Shown: positions 17,650 through 26,570, counted from the first letter of the stretch. The stretch: 40,521 bases of DNA from Phycisphaera sp. (GCA_023300125.1 JALZVY010000045.1:1-40521), one strand, 5' to 3'. The notes: a model not told the origin generated them from the sequence alone. Made by a program: numbers and translations.

Positions 17650-18057
17650 CTACTGCGAGGCCGAATCCGACGGAAGCAGAGCCTCAGGAACCGGTCGCAG
17701 CTGGCCCTCACCGTCGACGCACGCCAGTGTGGTCTGGGCGGTGGCCAGTAACTCGCCATCACGCTCTACGGTGTAGTGGTGTTCGAGTTTCACCCCCGCG
17801 CTGGGGCCGCAGTGCACGGTAATCTGCAGCAGATCGTCGTAGCGGGCGGGCCGCCGGTAGCGCAGGTTCATCCGGGCCACGACGAAATACACCCCCGCCG
17901 CTTCGACGGCGCGGTACGCCTCGCCTTGCTCACGCAGAAGCTCGGTGCGGGCGATTTCAAGCCACACCGGATACGTCGCGTGGTGGGCCACGCCCATCGG
18001 ATCGCACTCGGGGTAGCGCACACGGACGGTCACGGTGGTGGACAGATGGTCGGACAT
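17650..18057 (-). CDS. Acyl-CoA thioesterase, YbgC/FadM type (hot-dog fold)
   Basis: 135 residues, one 4HBT hot-dog domain. The motif RVRYPECDPMGVAHHATYP corresponds to the family signature YxDTDxMGxVxHxxY, with the catalytic Asp19. WLEIARTELLRE forms the central helix, and the RRPARYDDLL and VKLEHHYTVERDGELLATA strands follow. Members hydrolyse acyl-CoA or acyl-ACP thioesters, but the chain preference cannot be read. The start ATG 18057 (MSDHLS) is preferred over a TTG 27 bases upstream because it matches family lengths. The gene is followed by a gap of about 160 bases to the C39 peptidase gene and lies 76 bases after the pilus ATPase. Confidence 0.9.
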   Translation of the reverse strand: MSDHLSTTVTVRVRYPECDPMGVAHHATYPVWLEIARTELLREQGEAYRAVEAAGVYFVVARMNLRYRRPARYDDLLQITVHCGPSAGVKLEHHYTVERDGELLATAQTTLACVDGEGQLRPVPEALLPSDSASQ

Positions 18058-18133
18058 ATCCAAAGAAGATACGCGCCGAGGCAAAATCTAACACCTCCCA
18101 GCCCCGTCCACGCATCACCACCGAGCCTCAGGC

Positions 18134-19987
18134 TCAGCTCTCGGTGACCCGCAGCACTTCTTCCACCGTGGTCAGGCCTCGGGAAACCTTGTCGTATCCG
18201 TCGGCCCGCAGCGAAACCATCCCGAACTCCAGGCACTGCCGGCGGAATTCAGTCACGTTGGGCTCACGGGCGATCATGTCCCGCAGCTCGTCGTTGATGA
18301 CAAGCAGCTCGTAGATGCCCAAACGTCCGGTGTAACCGGTGTCGCGGCACTTCGAGCAGCCCGCCCCGTACATCACCTTGTCCACATCAATGCCCGCAGC
18401 AGACAGATGCTTGGCTTCCATGGGGTTGATGTCACGCTCGGTCTTGCATTCGTTGCAGATTTTACGGACCAGACGCTGAGCGATCACGCCGTTGATGGCG
18501 CTGCCGATCAGGTAGGCCTCGACACCGATGTTGACCAAGCGCGTGATCGCCGACGGGGCGTCGTTGGTGTGAAGCGTGCTGAGCACCAAGTGGCCGGTCA
18601 ACGACGCCTCGATGGCGACAGTCGCAGTTTCCTTGTCGCGGATCTCACCGACCATGATCACGTCCGGGTCCTGACGCAGCAGGGCCCGAAGAGCCGCAGC
18701 AAAGGTCATGCCGATCGACGCATGGGTCTGGGTCTGGTTGATGCCCGACAAGTGGTATTCCACCGGGTCTTCGGCGGTGGAGATGTTCAGCTTGTTGCGA
18801 TCCAGCTTGCCCAGCGACGCGTAGAGCGTGGTGGTTTTACCCGAACCGGTGGGCCCGGTGACCAGCACAATGCCGTTGGGCTGGGCGATCTGGTGCTTCC
18901 ACTGGGTTAAGCAGTCATGGCTCATGCCCAGGTCATCCAGGTCGACCTGAATACTGCGCGTGTCCAAAATACGCATCACCGCTTTTTCGCCTGACACCAT
19001 GGGCAGGGTCGACAGACGAAGGTCCAGCTTGCGTCCGTGAACCATGGCCCGGATGCGGCCGTCCTGAGGCATGCGGCGCTCAGCGATGTCCAGGTTCGCC
19101 ATGATTTTAAGACGCGAGATGATCGCGTTTTTCATCTGAGCCGGTGGGCTGGTGGTGTTGTACATGATGCCGTCGATGCGGTACCGCACCTGCAGCTTCT
19201 TCTCTTGCGGCTCGATGTGGATATCCGAGGCGCCTTCTTTGACAGCGTTGAAGATCAGGTAGTTGACGTATCGAATCACCGGCGATTCGCCGGCCATTTT
19301 TTCCAGGTCAAGGTTGTCGTCGTCGTTCTCAACCACTTCAACATCGTCTTCGTCGATGCCCTCGAGCACCTCGTCCATCGACATCTCGGAGCTCAGGGCC
19401 TCGTCGCCACCGGTGTCATCTCGGGCTTCTTCTTCGCCGCGGATGGAATCCAGCGCGGCGGTGATGTCACCACGGGTGACCACCACGGGCTTGACCGAGT
19501 GGTTGAGCTTGTGACGCAGCTCGTCAAGCAGGATCAGATCATCGACATAGACCACCCCCACCACCACCCGCGAGCCGGCGAAGCGCAGCGGCAGGACGTC
19601 GTGGTCTTCACAGTACTTCAGGCCCAGCTTGTTGATGTACTTGTTGCCCTCGATGCCGCCGATTTCAACACGCTCGAAAGGCAGGTGGGACAGCCCTGCC
19701 AAAGCCTTCTGCATGCGTGGCTCGGACACCCCCATCTCGCGAAAGATGTCTTCGATGCGCCGGGCGGGGTCTTTCTCTTGGCTGGCCCGCGCGGTCTGTA
19801 GTTGTGCGGCGTCGATCACGCCTTCAGACTGCAGCACACGACCCAGGTCGCGCACTGTCATGAGCGACGTGCCACCCTCGGGCCGCCAGATATCGCTGAG
19901 CCCCACCTGCGAGGTCGAGATAGGCAAATTTTCCGCCCCGCGCTCTGCGGGGGTGTGATTTACATCAAAGTGGAGGTCGTCGCTCAT
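18134..19987 (-). CDS. GspE/PilB-family pilus or secretion ATPase
   Basis: 617 residues. The N-terminal MshEN/GspE-N-type region (about 40-200) links to an acidic linker (about 190-230). The N2 domain follows (SDIHIEPQ and YRIDGIMY). The ATPase has the Walker A motif GPTGSGKTTT with Lys384, the Asp box (AEDPVEY), Walker B (DPDVIMVGEIRD) and the His box (LSTLHTNDA). A zinc knuckle (CNEC, then CSKC) precedes the C-terminal helices. It powers extension of a type IV pilus or type II secretion pseudopilus by loading subunits at the inner membrane. PilB and GspE cannot be separated from this alone; the pilMNO neighbours favour a pilus-type machine. GGGAGAAGG precedes ATG 19987. It is the last gene of the operon; a weak hairpin (18119-18146) spans its 3' end. 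Confidence 0.94.
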   Translation of the reverse strand: MSDDLHFDVNHTPAERGAENLPISTSQVGLSDIWRPEGGTSLMTVRDLGRVLQSEGVIDAAQLQTARASQEKDPARRIEDIFREMGVSEPRMQKALAGLSHLPFERVEIGGIEGNKYINKLGLKYCEDHDVLPLRFAGSRVVVGVVYVDDLILLDELRHKLNHSVKPVVVTRGDITAALDSIRGEEEARDDTGGDEALSSEMSMDEVLEGIDEDDVEVVENDDDNLDLEKMAGESPVIRYVNYLIFNAVKEGASDIHIEPQEKKLQVRYRIDGIMYNTTSPPAQMKNAIISRLKIMANLDIAERRMPQDGRIRAMVHGRKLDLRLSTLPMVSGEKAVMRILDTRSIQVDLDDLGMSHDCLTQWKHQIAQPNGIVLVTGPTGSGKTTTLYASLGKLDRNKLNISTAEDPVEYHLSGINQTQTHASIGMTFAAALRALLRQDPDVIMVGEIRDKETATVAIEASLTGHLVLSTLHTNDAPSAITRLVNIGVEAYLIGSAINGVIAQRLVRKICNECKTERDINPMEAKHLSAAGIDVDKVMYGAGCSKCRDTGYTGRLGIYELLVINDELRDMIAREPNVTEFRRQCLEFGMVSLRADGYDKVSRGLTTVEEVLRVTES

Positions 19988-20031
19988 GATCCTTCTCCCG
20001 GGTGCCGGTCGGCGGTTGGCCGCGTGGCGGT

Positions 20032-20772
20032 TTAGCGGTCGGTTCGAATGCTGGCGCGCAGCGGGCGTTCGCCCAGCCGTGGCTCAAGGCCGTCGATCGC
20101 CAGCACGATGTGACGTTTGTTAATGGCTTTGATCGTGAAACCCTCGACTTCATCGCCGGCCTGGTAAATCTCACCGCCGATGAAGGCCCGCGGCGTGGCA
20201 CCGCCCAAGATGCTCTGCACCTCGACGCGGTCCAAGGCCTGGTACGCGAGACTCAGACGGTCTTGCCGCTCAGCCTCGGCCAAAACATTGGGGTCTTCAG
20301 GCTCAGCCACGGCGCCCACAATTGGCAGGAAGGGGTTCATTTGAACCTCGCCAACAGGGACTTGCATCAGGGTTTGATCCTTGGTGATCAGACCAACGAT
20401 CTGATCGGTATCGCGAAAGACCGAATTCACCCGATCCGGGTGTAATGGATCGTCGGCACTCATCTTGCCAAGATTGGCGAATATGTTATCGATGTCCGCC
20501 ATCCACTTGCGGTTCTCTTCGGTTGCTCCGGCCGCCGCCATGTCGACTTGAAACATCCGCATGCCCAAAATCGACCCGAAGGCCACCACCGTCACGATGA
20601 CGCCGATGATGATCGACTGCTGGGTGACGCGTTTGCTTTCATCACCGCCTCCGATCACAAAGTCGTCGTCGACCGGGAGCATGCCCCCACCCCCGATGCC
20701 GTTCAATGACATCGACTCGGGGCCGCCTTCGTTGTTATCGAATTCGTCGTGGTCGGGTTCAATGCCTTGCAT
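20032..20772 (-). CDS. Single-pass membrane protein of the pilus operon (PilP-position)
   Basis: 246 residues. An acidic, Gly-rich cytoplasmic N-terminus (about 1-48) precedes one membrane helix (about 50-70: QSIIIGVIVTVVAFGSILGM). The rest should be periplasmic, with a helical stretch and a C-terminal beta part (ALDRVEVQSILGGATPRAFIGG to HIVLAIDGLEPRL). That last part resembles the small HR/PDZ-like beta domain of PilP, GspC and PulC-type alignment proteins, in which 'VQSIL...A.I.G' precedes a beta meander. By position after pilO it probably plays the PilP role, linking the inner-membrane platform to an outer-membrane channel. This is inference from order and topology. It is 44 bases from the ATPase gene. 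AGAGG precedes ATG 20772. Confidence 0.75.
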   Translation of the reverse strand: MQGIEPDHDEFDNNEGGPESMSLNGIGGGGMLPVDDDFVIGGGDESKRVTQQSIIIGVIVTVVAFGSILGMRMFQVDMAAAGATEENRKWMADIDNIFANLGKMSADDPLHPDRVNSVFRDTDQIVGLITKDQTLMQVPVGEVQMNPFLPIVGAVAEPEDPNVLAEAERQDRLSLAYQALDRVEVQSILGGATPRAFIGGEIYQAGDEVEGFTIKAINKRHIVLAIDGLEPRLGERPLRASIRTDR

Positions 20773-20870
20773 CGTGGTCTGCCTCTAGGAGCTGGGGTTT
20801 GCCGGGTATGCCGGGGGTTCAATCGGGTGCGGAAGCACTCCGCGGGTGCCGGTGTTCGCCGGTTTTCAAA

Positions 20871-21422
20871 TTATGAGCGGGAAGGGCTGATATCACCTTC
20901 GAAGAAGATCGACAGCGTGACCTTGGCTTTGACCTGGCCCACTTCCTCTTTGCCGTCTCGCTCGATTTCGATCTTGGGCATGCGGGTGATCCGCGGCAGA
21001 GCCTCGATCTCACGCATGAACTCGTAGAAACCGAAGAAGTCGCCGACGATTTCCATCTTGATGGGCAACTCGGCGTATTGGGCGGCGGCCACGATCTTGT
21101 CGGGACGCACGCTCTTGGTCACCAGGCCGTGCTTGCCCGCGGTCTCCCACACCTGCTTTAACAGCGTTTCGACCTCGCGGTCACTGGGCAGCATGCTCTG
21201 AAAGTGATCGATCGCGGCGCGGAGCTTGGTGATCTCCGCGGACAGGTCGGGGATCGCAGCGGTGGCCTGGGACACCCGCTTGATCTTGTCATCGACCTGC
21301 ACGATTTCTTCTTTCGCAGTCAGGTCCGAGACCGCCCGCTGCTTGAACACCGCCAGGTAGGCGCTGGCGGGCATCGCCAGAAGCAGCAAAACGTAAATAA
21401 CTTCGCGTAGGCCAAATCGCAT
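20871..21422 (-). CDS. pilO: Pilus alignment subcomplex protein PilO
   Basis: 183 residues. A short cytoplasmic N-terminus (MRFGLRE) leads into a membrane helix (about 8-26) and a periplasmic coiled coil (about 35-80). A ferredoxin-like domain follows (PIKMEIVGDFFGFYEFMREIEALPRITRM), with the FYEFMREIE helix typical of PilO/GspM. PilO pairs with PilN in the inner membrane to align the pilus motor with the periplasmic channel. GGAG lies seven bases ahead of ATG 21422. It is separated from pilN by 105 bases, more than usual within such an operon, and the gap contains a CCTCC/GGAGG hairpin (about 21446-21461). Confidence 0.88.
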   Translation of the reverse strand: MRFGLREVIYVLLLLAMPASAYLAVFKQRAVSDLTAKEEIVQVDDKIKRVSQATAAIPDLSAEITKLRAAIDHFQSMLPSDREVETLLKQVWETAGKHGLVTKSVRPDKIVAAAQYAELPIKMEIVGDFFGFYEFMREIEALPRITRMPKIEIERDGKEEVGQVKAKVTLSIFFEGDISPSRS

Positions 21423-21527
21423 GGTGGGACTCCGGGGTCGGGCTCACCTCCAAGTCTGGAGGAGGCCACTGGTTTTTTTCGTCGGTTTAATCAGGTACGG
21501 TCAGTAAACGATCAGCTCAACAATGCC

Positions 21528-22319
21528 TTAATAAGTGGGCACGTCGCCCAGCTGCTCTGCAGGTGTGGGGACCCGAGCTTCCGGGGTGATCTGGAGCTTC
21601 TCGCTCGTGGGATCCGCCTGCAATCGGGTGCTGCGAAGCGGCTCAAACTTGTCGGGGTCAAAATCGGGGTCGAGCTGAAAATCGACAGTGAACTTACGGC
21701 TGATTTCTTCGCCGTCTTTGCTTTCTTCGGTGAACTGAAGGTTCACGCGACGGAACAACGGGTGGCTGTTGAGGGCTCCGATGTAATCCGAAATGGCCAC
21801 ATCGTTGGGGGCAAAGCCAGTCAGCGACAGGTCCACCACGGTGGGCACCACACGGATCTGTGGGCCGGTGCTGCCCTTCTTGGCCGAGGCCCGACGGGCT
21901 TTTTCACGCTGCATCGCGGTCTTGGGAGCGGGCGCGGTGCGGGTTTTGTCGGCCTTGGTTTCAAGCTGGAGCTTGTCCAGCCGCAGGCTCGAAGGCATGT
22001 TGTTGATCAGTTCGCTGAAGACGTTGCTTTTCAGGACGTTGTCTTTCAACGTGGCCGTCACATTGGCGATCTGCTTCATGCGCGACTTCTCAGCCTCAAG
22101 CGATTCGATTTCTTCGAACTGCTTACGCATCTTCTCGAACTGCTGGTTTTTGGCCGACAGATCATCGCGGATCTTCAGGCTCTGCTGACGGCTGACAAAG
22201 TCGGCCCCCAGCACCGTGATCAGCATCAACGAGAACAACGCCACGAAGATGATGTTGGTTCTACGGGCGATCTTCTTTTCGAGGTAGTCCTCGGGGAGAA
22301 AACTCATGTTCTCAGCCAT
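21528..22319 (-). CDS. pilN: Pilus alignment subcomplex protein PilN
   Basis: 263 residues. The cytoplasmic start contains SFLPEDYLEKK, matching the conserved 'NLLP' segment by which PilN binds PilM. A membrane helix (about 24-42) and a periplasmic coiled coil (about 45-85) follow, then a ferredoxin-like region (NNMPSSLRLDKLQLE) with a basic insertion (about 118-150), a second strand set (VVDLSLTGFAPN and ISDYIGALNSHPLFRRV) and a Pro-rich tail. The length exceeds that of typical PilN (about 180-200) because of the insertion and tail. The start ATG 22319 has GGAG six bases upstream. It is placed correctly between pilM and pilO. Confidence 0.88.
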   Translation of the reverse strand: MAENMSFLPEDYLEKKIARRTNIIFVALFSLMLITVLGADFVSRQQSLKIRDDLSAKNQQFEKMRKQFEEIESLEAEKSRMKQIANVTATLKDNVLKSNVFSELINNMPSSLRLDKLQLETKADKTRTAPAPKTAMQREKARRASAKKGSTGPQIRVVPTVVDLSLTGFAPNDVAISDYIGALNSHPLFRRVNLQFTEESKDGEEISRKFTVDFQLDPDFDPDKFEPLRSTRLQADPTSEKLQITPEARVPTPAEQLGDVPTY

Positions 22320-22419
22320 AGCGGGCTCCAGGGTCGTGGCGCCGCGTCAGCGTCACCGGGGGATCTAACAAAAAAGTTCAGTGAATTGGTCGAGGCAAAC
22401 GATTCAAACGGGCAAGCGT

Positions 22420-23496
22420 TTAGGCGGCGTCTTCGCTAAGACACAGGCCCAAAGGCACGGTCCAGCCCGGCTGGGGCTGGGACAGATCGACGGGCAGCGA
22501 CTCCGAGACGCCTCCGGCCCGAGACAGGCGGGCAAAGGGATCTCCCATCTGAGCCGCCAGGCGAACCGAACGGGCCAGGTCGGTGACCAGGCCGCGGCGG
22601 TTCGCCTCACCGCCGATGAACACCAGCTTCTCGATGGGTTGTTCGGGGTACCGGGCCTCGTAGTGACGCACGGTCATCCGCAACTCGTCGATCAGGCACT
22701 GGGTGATGTCGCAGGAAGCGGCCGGGGCCTCGAGGGTGGCGACCGATGGATCGCCGTTGATCCGCGCCAACCGGGCTTCTTCAAAGTTGATGGACTGCTC
22801 GCCAGCCAAGCGACGGGTGAACGTGTCGCCACCGGCGTGGATGGTTTTGGCCAAGACCATGGTTCCGCCTTGGGCCACAATCAGCTTGCTGCTCGCCGCC
22901 CCTAGGTCGATGTAGACCACCGCGCGGCTGCGGTCCTCGGCGGTGCGTGCGGAATCCAGATGCTCAAAAGCCTTGAGTACGCACGGCGCCTCGCCGTGCA
23001 TGCCCACCACTTCGAGCTTCAGCCGGTTGGCCATGTCCGCGTAGCGGGTGGCCACGCTGCGGCGGGCCCCGAACACGATGACCTCGCGGTACGCTTCTTC
23101 GCCCCGCATGACTTGCGCACCGGGGAAATTACGCAGAATCATCTTGTCCGCGTCGATCTCCAGGCGTTCGTGCAGGGCCATCCGCACGACCGCGTCCAGG
23201 TCGGCGCTGTCAGTCTCGGGCACGACCACGTTGTGCACCATGGCCTGAAACGACGGAATCGAAAGCACCACCCGGCGGCCACGGAAGGCGTGGCTGCGAA
23301 GCAGCGTGGGCAGCACGTCGGCGAGGAAGGCCATCCGAAGATTGGCGTCTTGGCGAGCCTCTTCGGGGATGGTCTGGGCTGCCAGGGCGACCAATTGGGC
23401 GGAGTCGCCCGGGATGATCTGCAAGAGTTTCACCGTGTCGGCGCCGAAGTCGATGCCAATGGGCGAGGTTCGGGTTTTCGGTTTGCCAAACGCCAT
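22420..23496 (-). CDS. pilM: Pilus assembly actin-like ATPase PilM
   Basis: 358 residues, an actin/FtsA-like fold. The phosphate-1 motif GIDFGADTVKLL is near residue 13, the phosphate-2 region VVYIDLGAASSKLIV near 195, and the adenosine motif KLVFIGGEANRRGL near 290. PilM is a cytoplasmic protein that binds the PilN tail and connects the pilus platform to regulators. It is the first gene of the pilM-pilN-pilO-(PilP-like)-ATPase operon and is divergent from comM across about 300 bases. The start ATG 23496 is fixed by the MAFGKPKTRTSPIGIDFG alignment; only a weak CGAG lies upstream. Confidence 0.93.
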   Translation of the reverse strand: MAFGKPKTRTSPIGIDFGADTVKLLQIIPGDSAQLVALAAQTIPEEARQDANLRMAFLADVLPTLLRSHAFRGRRVVLSIPSFQAMVHNVVVPETDSADLDAVVRMALHERLEIDADKMILRNFPGAQVMRGEEAYREVIVFGARRSVATRYADMANRLKLEVVGMHGEAPCVLKAFEHLDSARTAEDRSRAVVYIDLGAASSKLIVAQGGTMVLAKTIHAGGDTFTRRLAGEQSINFEEARLARINGDPSVATLEAPAASCDITQCLIDELRMTVRHYEARYPEQPIEKLVFIGGEANRRGLVTDLARSVRLAAQMGDPFARLSRAGGVSESLPVDLSQPQPGWTVPLGLCLSEDAA

Positions 23497-23792
23497 CGGT
23501 GTACTCGAAAAGGAAGTAGCGCCACGTGCCAGACCGCCGGGTCACGGCGCAACGGCGTGCGAGTCGGCGGACATCACGCCCGTCCAATCAACACTCACGC
23601 TCGACCCATCGACCGATACGAAGCCACGGTTTAGCCGCCACCGCCCCGCCACAAGCCGCGATTCGTGCGGCACAGAGGCCCGGATACCCCGCGCGTGGCT
23701 TATCGGCCCCGCACGACAACACCGCGCCGCGGCACACCCACCTTCCCCCAGGACCTACAACACTCGCACAATGAGTCAGGTTTGGTTAATGT
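23497..23792. other. Divergent intergenic region pilM / comM
   Basis: 296 bases containing the control regions of the pilus operon (leftward) and comM (rightward). I see no gene. No -35/-10 pair of good quality is visible on either strand. A/T-rich sequence directly before comM (TTGGTTAATGT, 23779-23789) ends four bases from its ATG, which would fit a very short or absent leader if it is the -10 region. Confidence 0.5.
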
Positions 23793-25313
23793 ATGGATAT
23801 GCTTGCCCGCGTACAGAGCTTCGTTCTGCAAGGTATCGAGCCCGCCCTGTGCGAGGTTGAGGTCGATGTGGCCAGCCAGGGGCTGCCCAAAACCACCGTC
23901 GTGGGCCTGCCCGACACCGCGGTCAAGGAATCCGCTGAACGTGTCCGCTCGGCGATGATCAACAGCGGCTACGGGTTTCCGGACGCCCGCATCCTGATCG
24001 GGCTGGCCCCTGCAGACACCTTGAAGACCGGACCGGTGTACGACCTGCCCATCGCCGTGGGCCTGCTGCGGGCGCGCGGCGAGTTACGAAACGACGACCA
24101 CGCGGACCTACTCTTCGCCGGCGAGTTGGCCCTGGACGGCCGGCTGCGGCCGGTCAACGGCATCATCAACTTGGCTCTGCTGGCACGCCGCACCGGCTGC
24201 CGCGGGGTGGTGGTGCCCGCGGCCAACGCGGCCGAGGCTTCGGCGGTGGGCGGGGTTCAGGTCTACGCCGTGGACACCTTGAGCCAGGTGGTGGGGTTTT
24301 TGAACACCCTGGACGTGATCGAACCATTCCCCGAGCCACACCTGGATGCCGAACTGGATGCGGCTTCCGCGGCACTGGATTTTGCAGACATCCGCGGGCA
24401 GGAAGGCGTCAAACGGGCGATGACCATCGCCGCGGCGGGCAATCACAACATCTTGATGATCGGCCCGGCAGGCACAGGCAAGAGCATGTCGGCCAAGGCG
24501 CTGCCGGGCATCTTGCCTGCGCTCTCGCGCGAAGAAGCTTTGGAAGTCACGCGCATCTACTCGGCGATCGGGCAGGTGCCCCCGGGCAGGGCCCTTCTGA
24601 CCGCCCGCCCGGTGCGCTGCCCCCACCACACCGCCAGCCCGGTGGCCGTCGTGGGCGGGGGCAGCCACCCGCGACCTGGCGAGGTGTCGCTGGCGCACCA
24701 CGGCGTGCTCTTTCTCGACGAGATGCCCGAGTTTCCCCGCTCGGTGCTGGAAACACTGCGTCAGCCCATGGAAGACGGCCAGGTGACCATCGCCCGGGCC
24801 CAGGGCACGGTGCGTTTCCCCGCCCAGTTTCAACTGGTGGCGGCGATGAACCCCACCCCCAAAGGCGACAAACCCTCCGATGAAGTGAGCCAGCGGCAGA
24901 TGGATCGCTATTTGGCCAAGATCAGCGGCCCGCTGATCGACCGCATCGACCTTCACGTCGAGGTACCACCCGTCCCCTTCGCACAGCTCAGCGGTGGGCG
25001 ATCGGGCACCGACTCGGCGACGCTACGGGCCCGGGTGGTGGCCGCTCGGGCGGTGCAGGCCCAGCGCAACGGCGGGCCGCTGCGCACCAACCGTACGCTG
25101 AGCGGCCGCGAACTGGACCGTTTAGCCCCCCTACCGCCCGACGCCGCGGAACTACTCAAGCAGGCGATGGCCGACCTGGGCCTGAGCGCCCGGGCCTACG
25201 ACAAGGTGAGACGCGTCGCCCGCACCATCGCGGACCTGGAACACAGCGATGACCTCACCCTGCCCCACGTTGCCGAGGCGATCCAGTACCGGCTGCTGGA
25301 TCGCCAAAGCTAA
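23793..25313 (+). CDS. comM: ComM/YifB-family AAA+ ATPase (Mg-chelatase-like)
   Basis: 506 residues. The N-terminal Lon-like ChlI domain (about 1-165) has VVGLPDTAVKES and GELALDGRLRPV. The AAA+ core follows, with Walker A GPAGTGKSMSAK (Lys230), FLDEMPEF (Walker B), sensor 1 and an RYLAKISGPLIDRIDLHVE segment, and then the C-terminal Mg-chelatase helical domain (SARAYDKVRRVARTIADLE). ComM is a hexameric helicase that drives branch migration during natural transformation. The loop after AAMNP normally reads CPCG with more cysteines. Here it is TPKG (355-358) with no cysteine, so the usual Cys cluster is lost. It is divergent from the pilus operon, which supports a DNA-uptake context. Confidence 0.94.
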   Translation: MDMLARVQSFVLQGIEPALCEVEVDVASQGLPKTTVVGLPDTAVKESAERVRSAMINSGYGFPDARILIGLAPADTLKTGPVYDLPIAVGLLRARGELRNDDHADLLFAGELALDGRLRPVNGIINLALLARRTGCRGVVVPAANAAEASAVGGVQVYAVDTLSQVVGFLNTLDVIEPFPEPHLDAELDAASAALDFADIRGQEGVKRAMTIAAAGNHNILMIGPAGTGKSMSAKALPGILPALSREEALEVTRIYSAIGQVPPGRALLTARPVRCPHHTASPVAVVGGGSHPRPGEVSLAHHGVLFLDEMPEFPRSVLETLRQPMEDGQVTIARAQGTVRFPAQFQLVAAMNPTPKGDKPSDEVSQRQMDRYLAKISGPLIDRIDLHVEVPPVPFAQLSGGRSGTDSATLRARVVAARAVQAQRNGGPLRTNRTLSGRELDRLAPLPPDAAELLKQAMADLGLSARAYDKVRRVARTIADLEHSDDLTLPHVAEAIQYRLLDRQS

Positions 25314-25486
25314 ACACCCCGCCTGCCGGAGAGGGGCAAGCGCGGCGGCCAAAAGAGCGGTGGGATTTGTTCCACAGGCCGATAAGTCCATCCCCTGCCT
25401 TCGCCCGGGGTTGGGCGCGTAGGGCCGGCCAGCCCCCCCCTACGCGTCCCACAGACACGATCAGGCCACCGTGGCACCAACTGGTG

Positions 25487-25515
25487 TTGTGTGTCGCCGC
25501 GGCCAGCCGTATCCT
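25487..25515 (+). promoter_or_regulatory. Sigma70-like promoter of the HTH-membrane protein gene
   Basis: TTGTGT (25487-25492) and TATCCT (25510-25515) are 17 bases apart and match four of six consensus bases each. Transcription would begin near 25522 and leave a leader of about 86 bases before ATG 25608. The preceding 170 bases after comM hold no gene. Confidence 0.4.
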
Positions 25516-25607
25516 TAACCATCCCCTCAGGAACGCGGCCTAGGCCGCCCCACCTCGATCAACCAGCGTCGACCGACGTATCGGTTTCTCCTACGGAGCT
25601 GCAAATC

Positions 25608-26570
25608 ATGGCCAAGATGTTCTACACCCTCGAAGAAGCCTCTGAAAAACTTGGCCTCGACGCCGATCAGATCAAAGAAATGGCTTCCGACGGCAAGCTT
25701 CAGCAGTTCCGCGACCGCGACAAACTGATGTTCAAGCGCGAGCAAGTCGACAGCCTCGCGGGCATCAGCGACCTCAGCGGCTCGGACTCGGGCATCCAGC
25801 TCGCCGACCCGGGACCGGACGACACCGACGCCATCAGCCTTGCCGAAGGCACCGCCTTTGGCGACGGGCCAGCGGGCGACTCGATGAGCGGGACCGGCAT
25901 CAGCGTGTTTGACGCCGACGAGCTGGACACCGCCGACCCCATGGCCCAGACCCACGTCTCGTCCGCGGGCTTCGACGACGAAGAACTGGCCCTCGAATCG
26001 GTCGGTTCCGGCTCGGGCCTGCTGGATCTCACCCGCGAATCCGACGACACCAGCCTCGGGGCCGAGCTGCTGGACGAAATCTATCCCGGCGGCGGCGACA
26101 CGGGCGCCGGCGGATCGATCGCCGACTTCGGCATGGAATCCTCGATCGGATCGTCGATCGGATCGTCGGGTGTGTTTGAAGGCGCCATGTCCATGGACAC
26201 CGGAGCCTCGGGCGCCTCGGGCCTGGACAACTTGGCCTCGGCCGATCCGGGCTCGATGGACCTGCCTTCGGACGGCGACGAGGGCATGGTGGTCACACCC
26301 GTCCAATCCCCTTATGCCAACGCGGGCTTCGATCCTGTGGGCAGTGCCTTGGGCGCGGGCTTGCTGATCGGCGCCATTGTCGCGTTGGTGATCTCGCTGG
26401 TGGTCATCGTCGCCGCAACCATGGACTCGCGCAGCGTGCTGGTGGACATGCTTGTCTCCACCGGAGCCAATGCCTCGGCCATGAACGTGCTCTATCTGTG
26501 CCTGGGCCTGGTGGTCCTAAGCGGCGTGCTCGGCTTCGTCGGGATGACACTGGCCCGCAAGTCGGCCTAA
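25608..26570 (+). CDS. Excisionase-type HTH, disordered Ser/Gly/Asp region and two membrane helices
   Basis: 320 residues, no assigned function. The N-terminal 50 residues form a MerR/excisionase-like HTH (FYTLEEASEKLGLDADQIKEM, then FRDRDKLMFKREQVDSL). Residues from about 52 to 235 are low-complexity, rich in Ser, Gly, Asp, Glu and Ala, with SSIGSSIGSSG repeats, and very acidic. Two hydrophobic helices follow: one at about 246-270 (ALGAGLLIGAIVALVISLVVIV) and one at about 290-315. The HTH would face the cytoplasm while the C-terminus anchors the protein. Such HTH-plus-membrane proteins recur in Planctomycetota without known roles. Either a membrane-bound regulator or reuse of the HTH fold for protein contacts is possible. 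GGAG precedes ATG 25608 at nine bases. Confidence 0.85.
   Translation: MAKMFYTLEEASEKLGLDADQIKEMASDGKLQQFRDRDKLMFKREQVDSLAGISDLSGSDSGIQLADPGPDDTDAISLAEGTAFGDGPAGDSMSGTGISVFDADELDTADPMAQTHVSSAGFDDEELALESVGSGSGLLDLTRESDDTSLGAELLDEIYPGGGDTGAGGSIADFGMESSIGSSIGSSGVFEGAMSMDTGASGASGLDNLASADPGSMDLPSDGDEGMVVTPVQSPYANAGFDPVGSALGAGLLIGAIVALVISLVVIVAATMDSRSVLVDMLVSTGANASAMNVLYLCLGLVVLSGVLGFVGMTLARKSA
26139..26168 (+). repeat. Tandem 12-bp repeat within the disordered region
   Basis: Two and a half copies of TC(C/G)TCGATCGGA encode the SSIGSSIGSS segment. Slippage here would change linker length in steps of four residues without breaking the frame. Confidence 0.85.
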
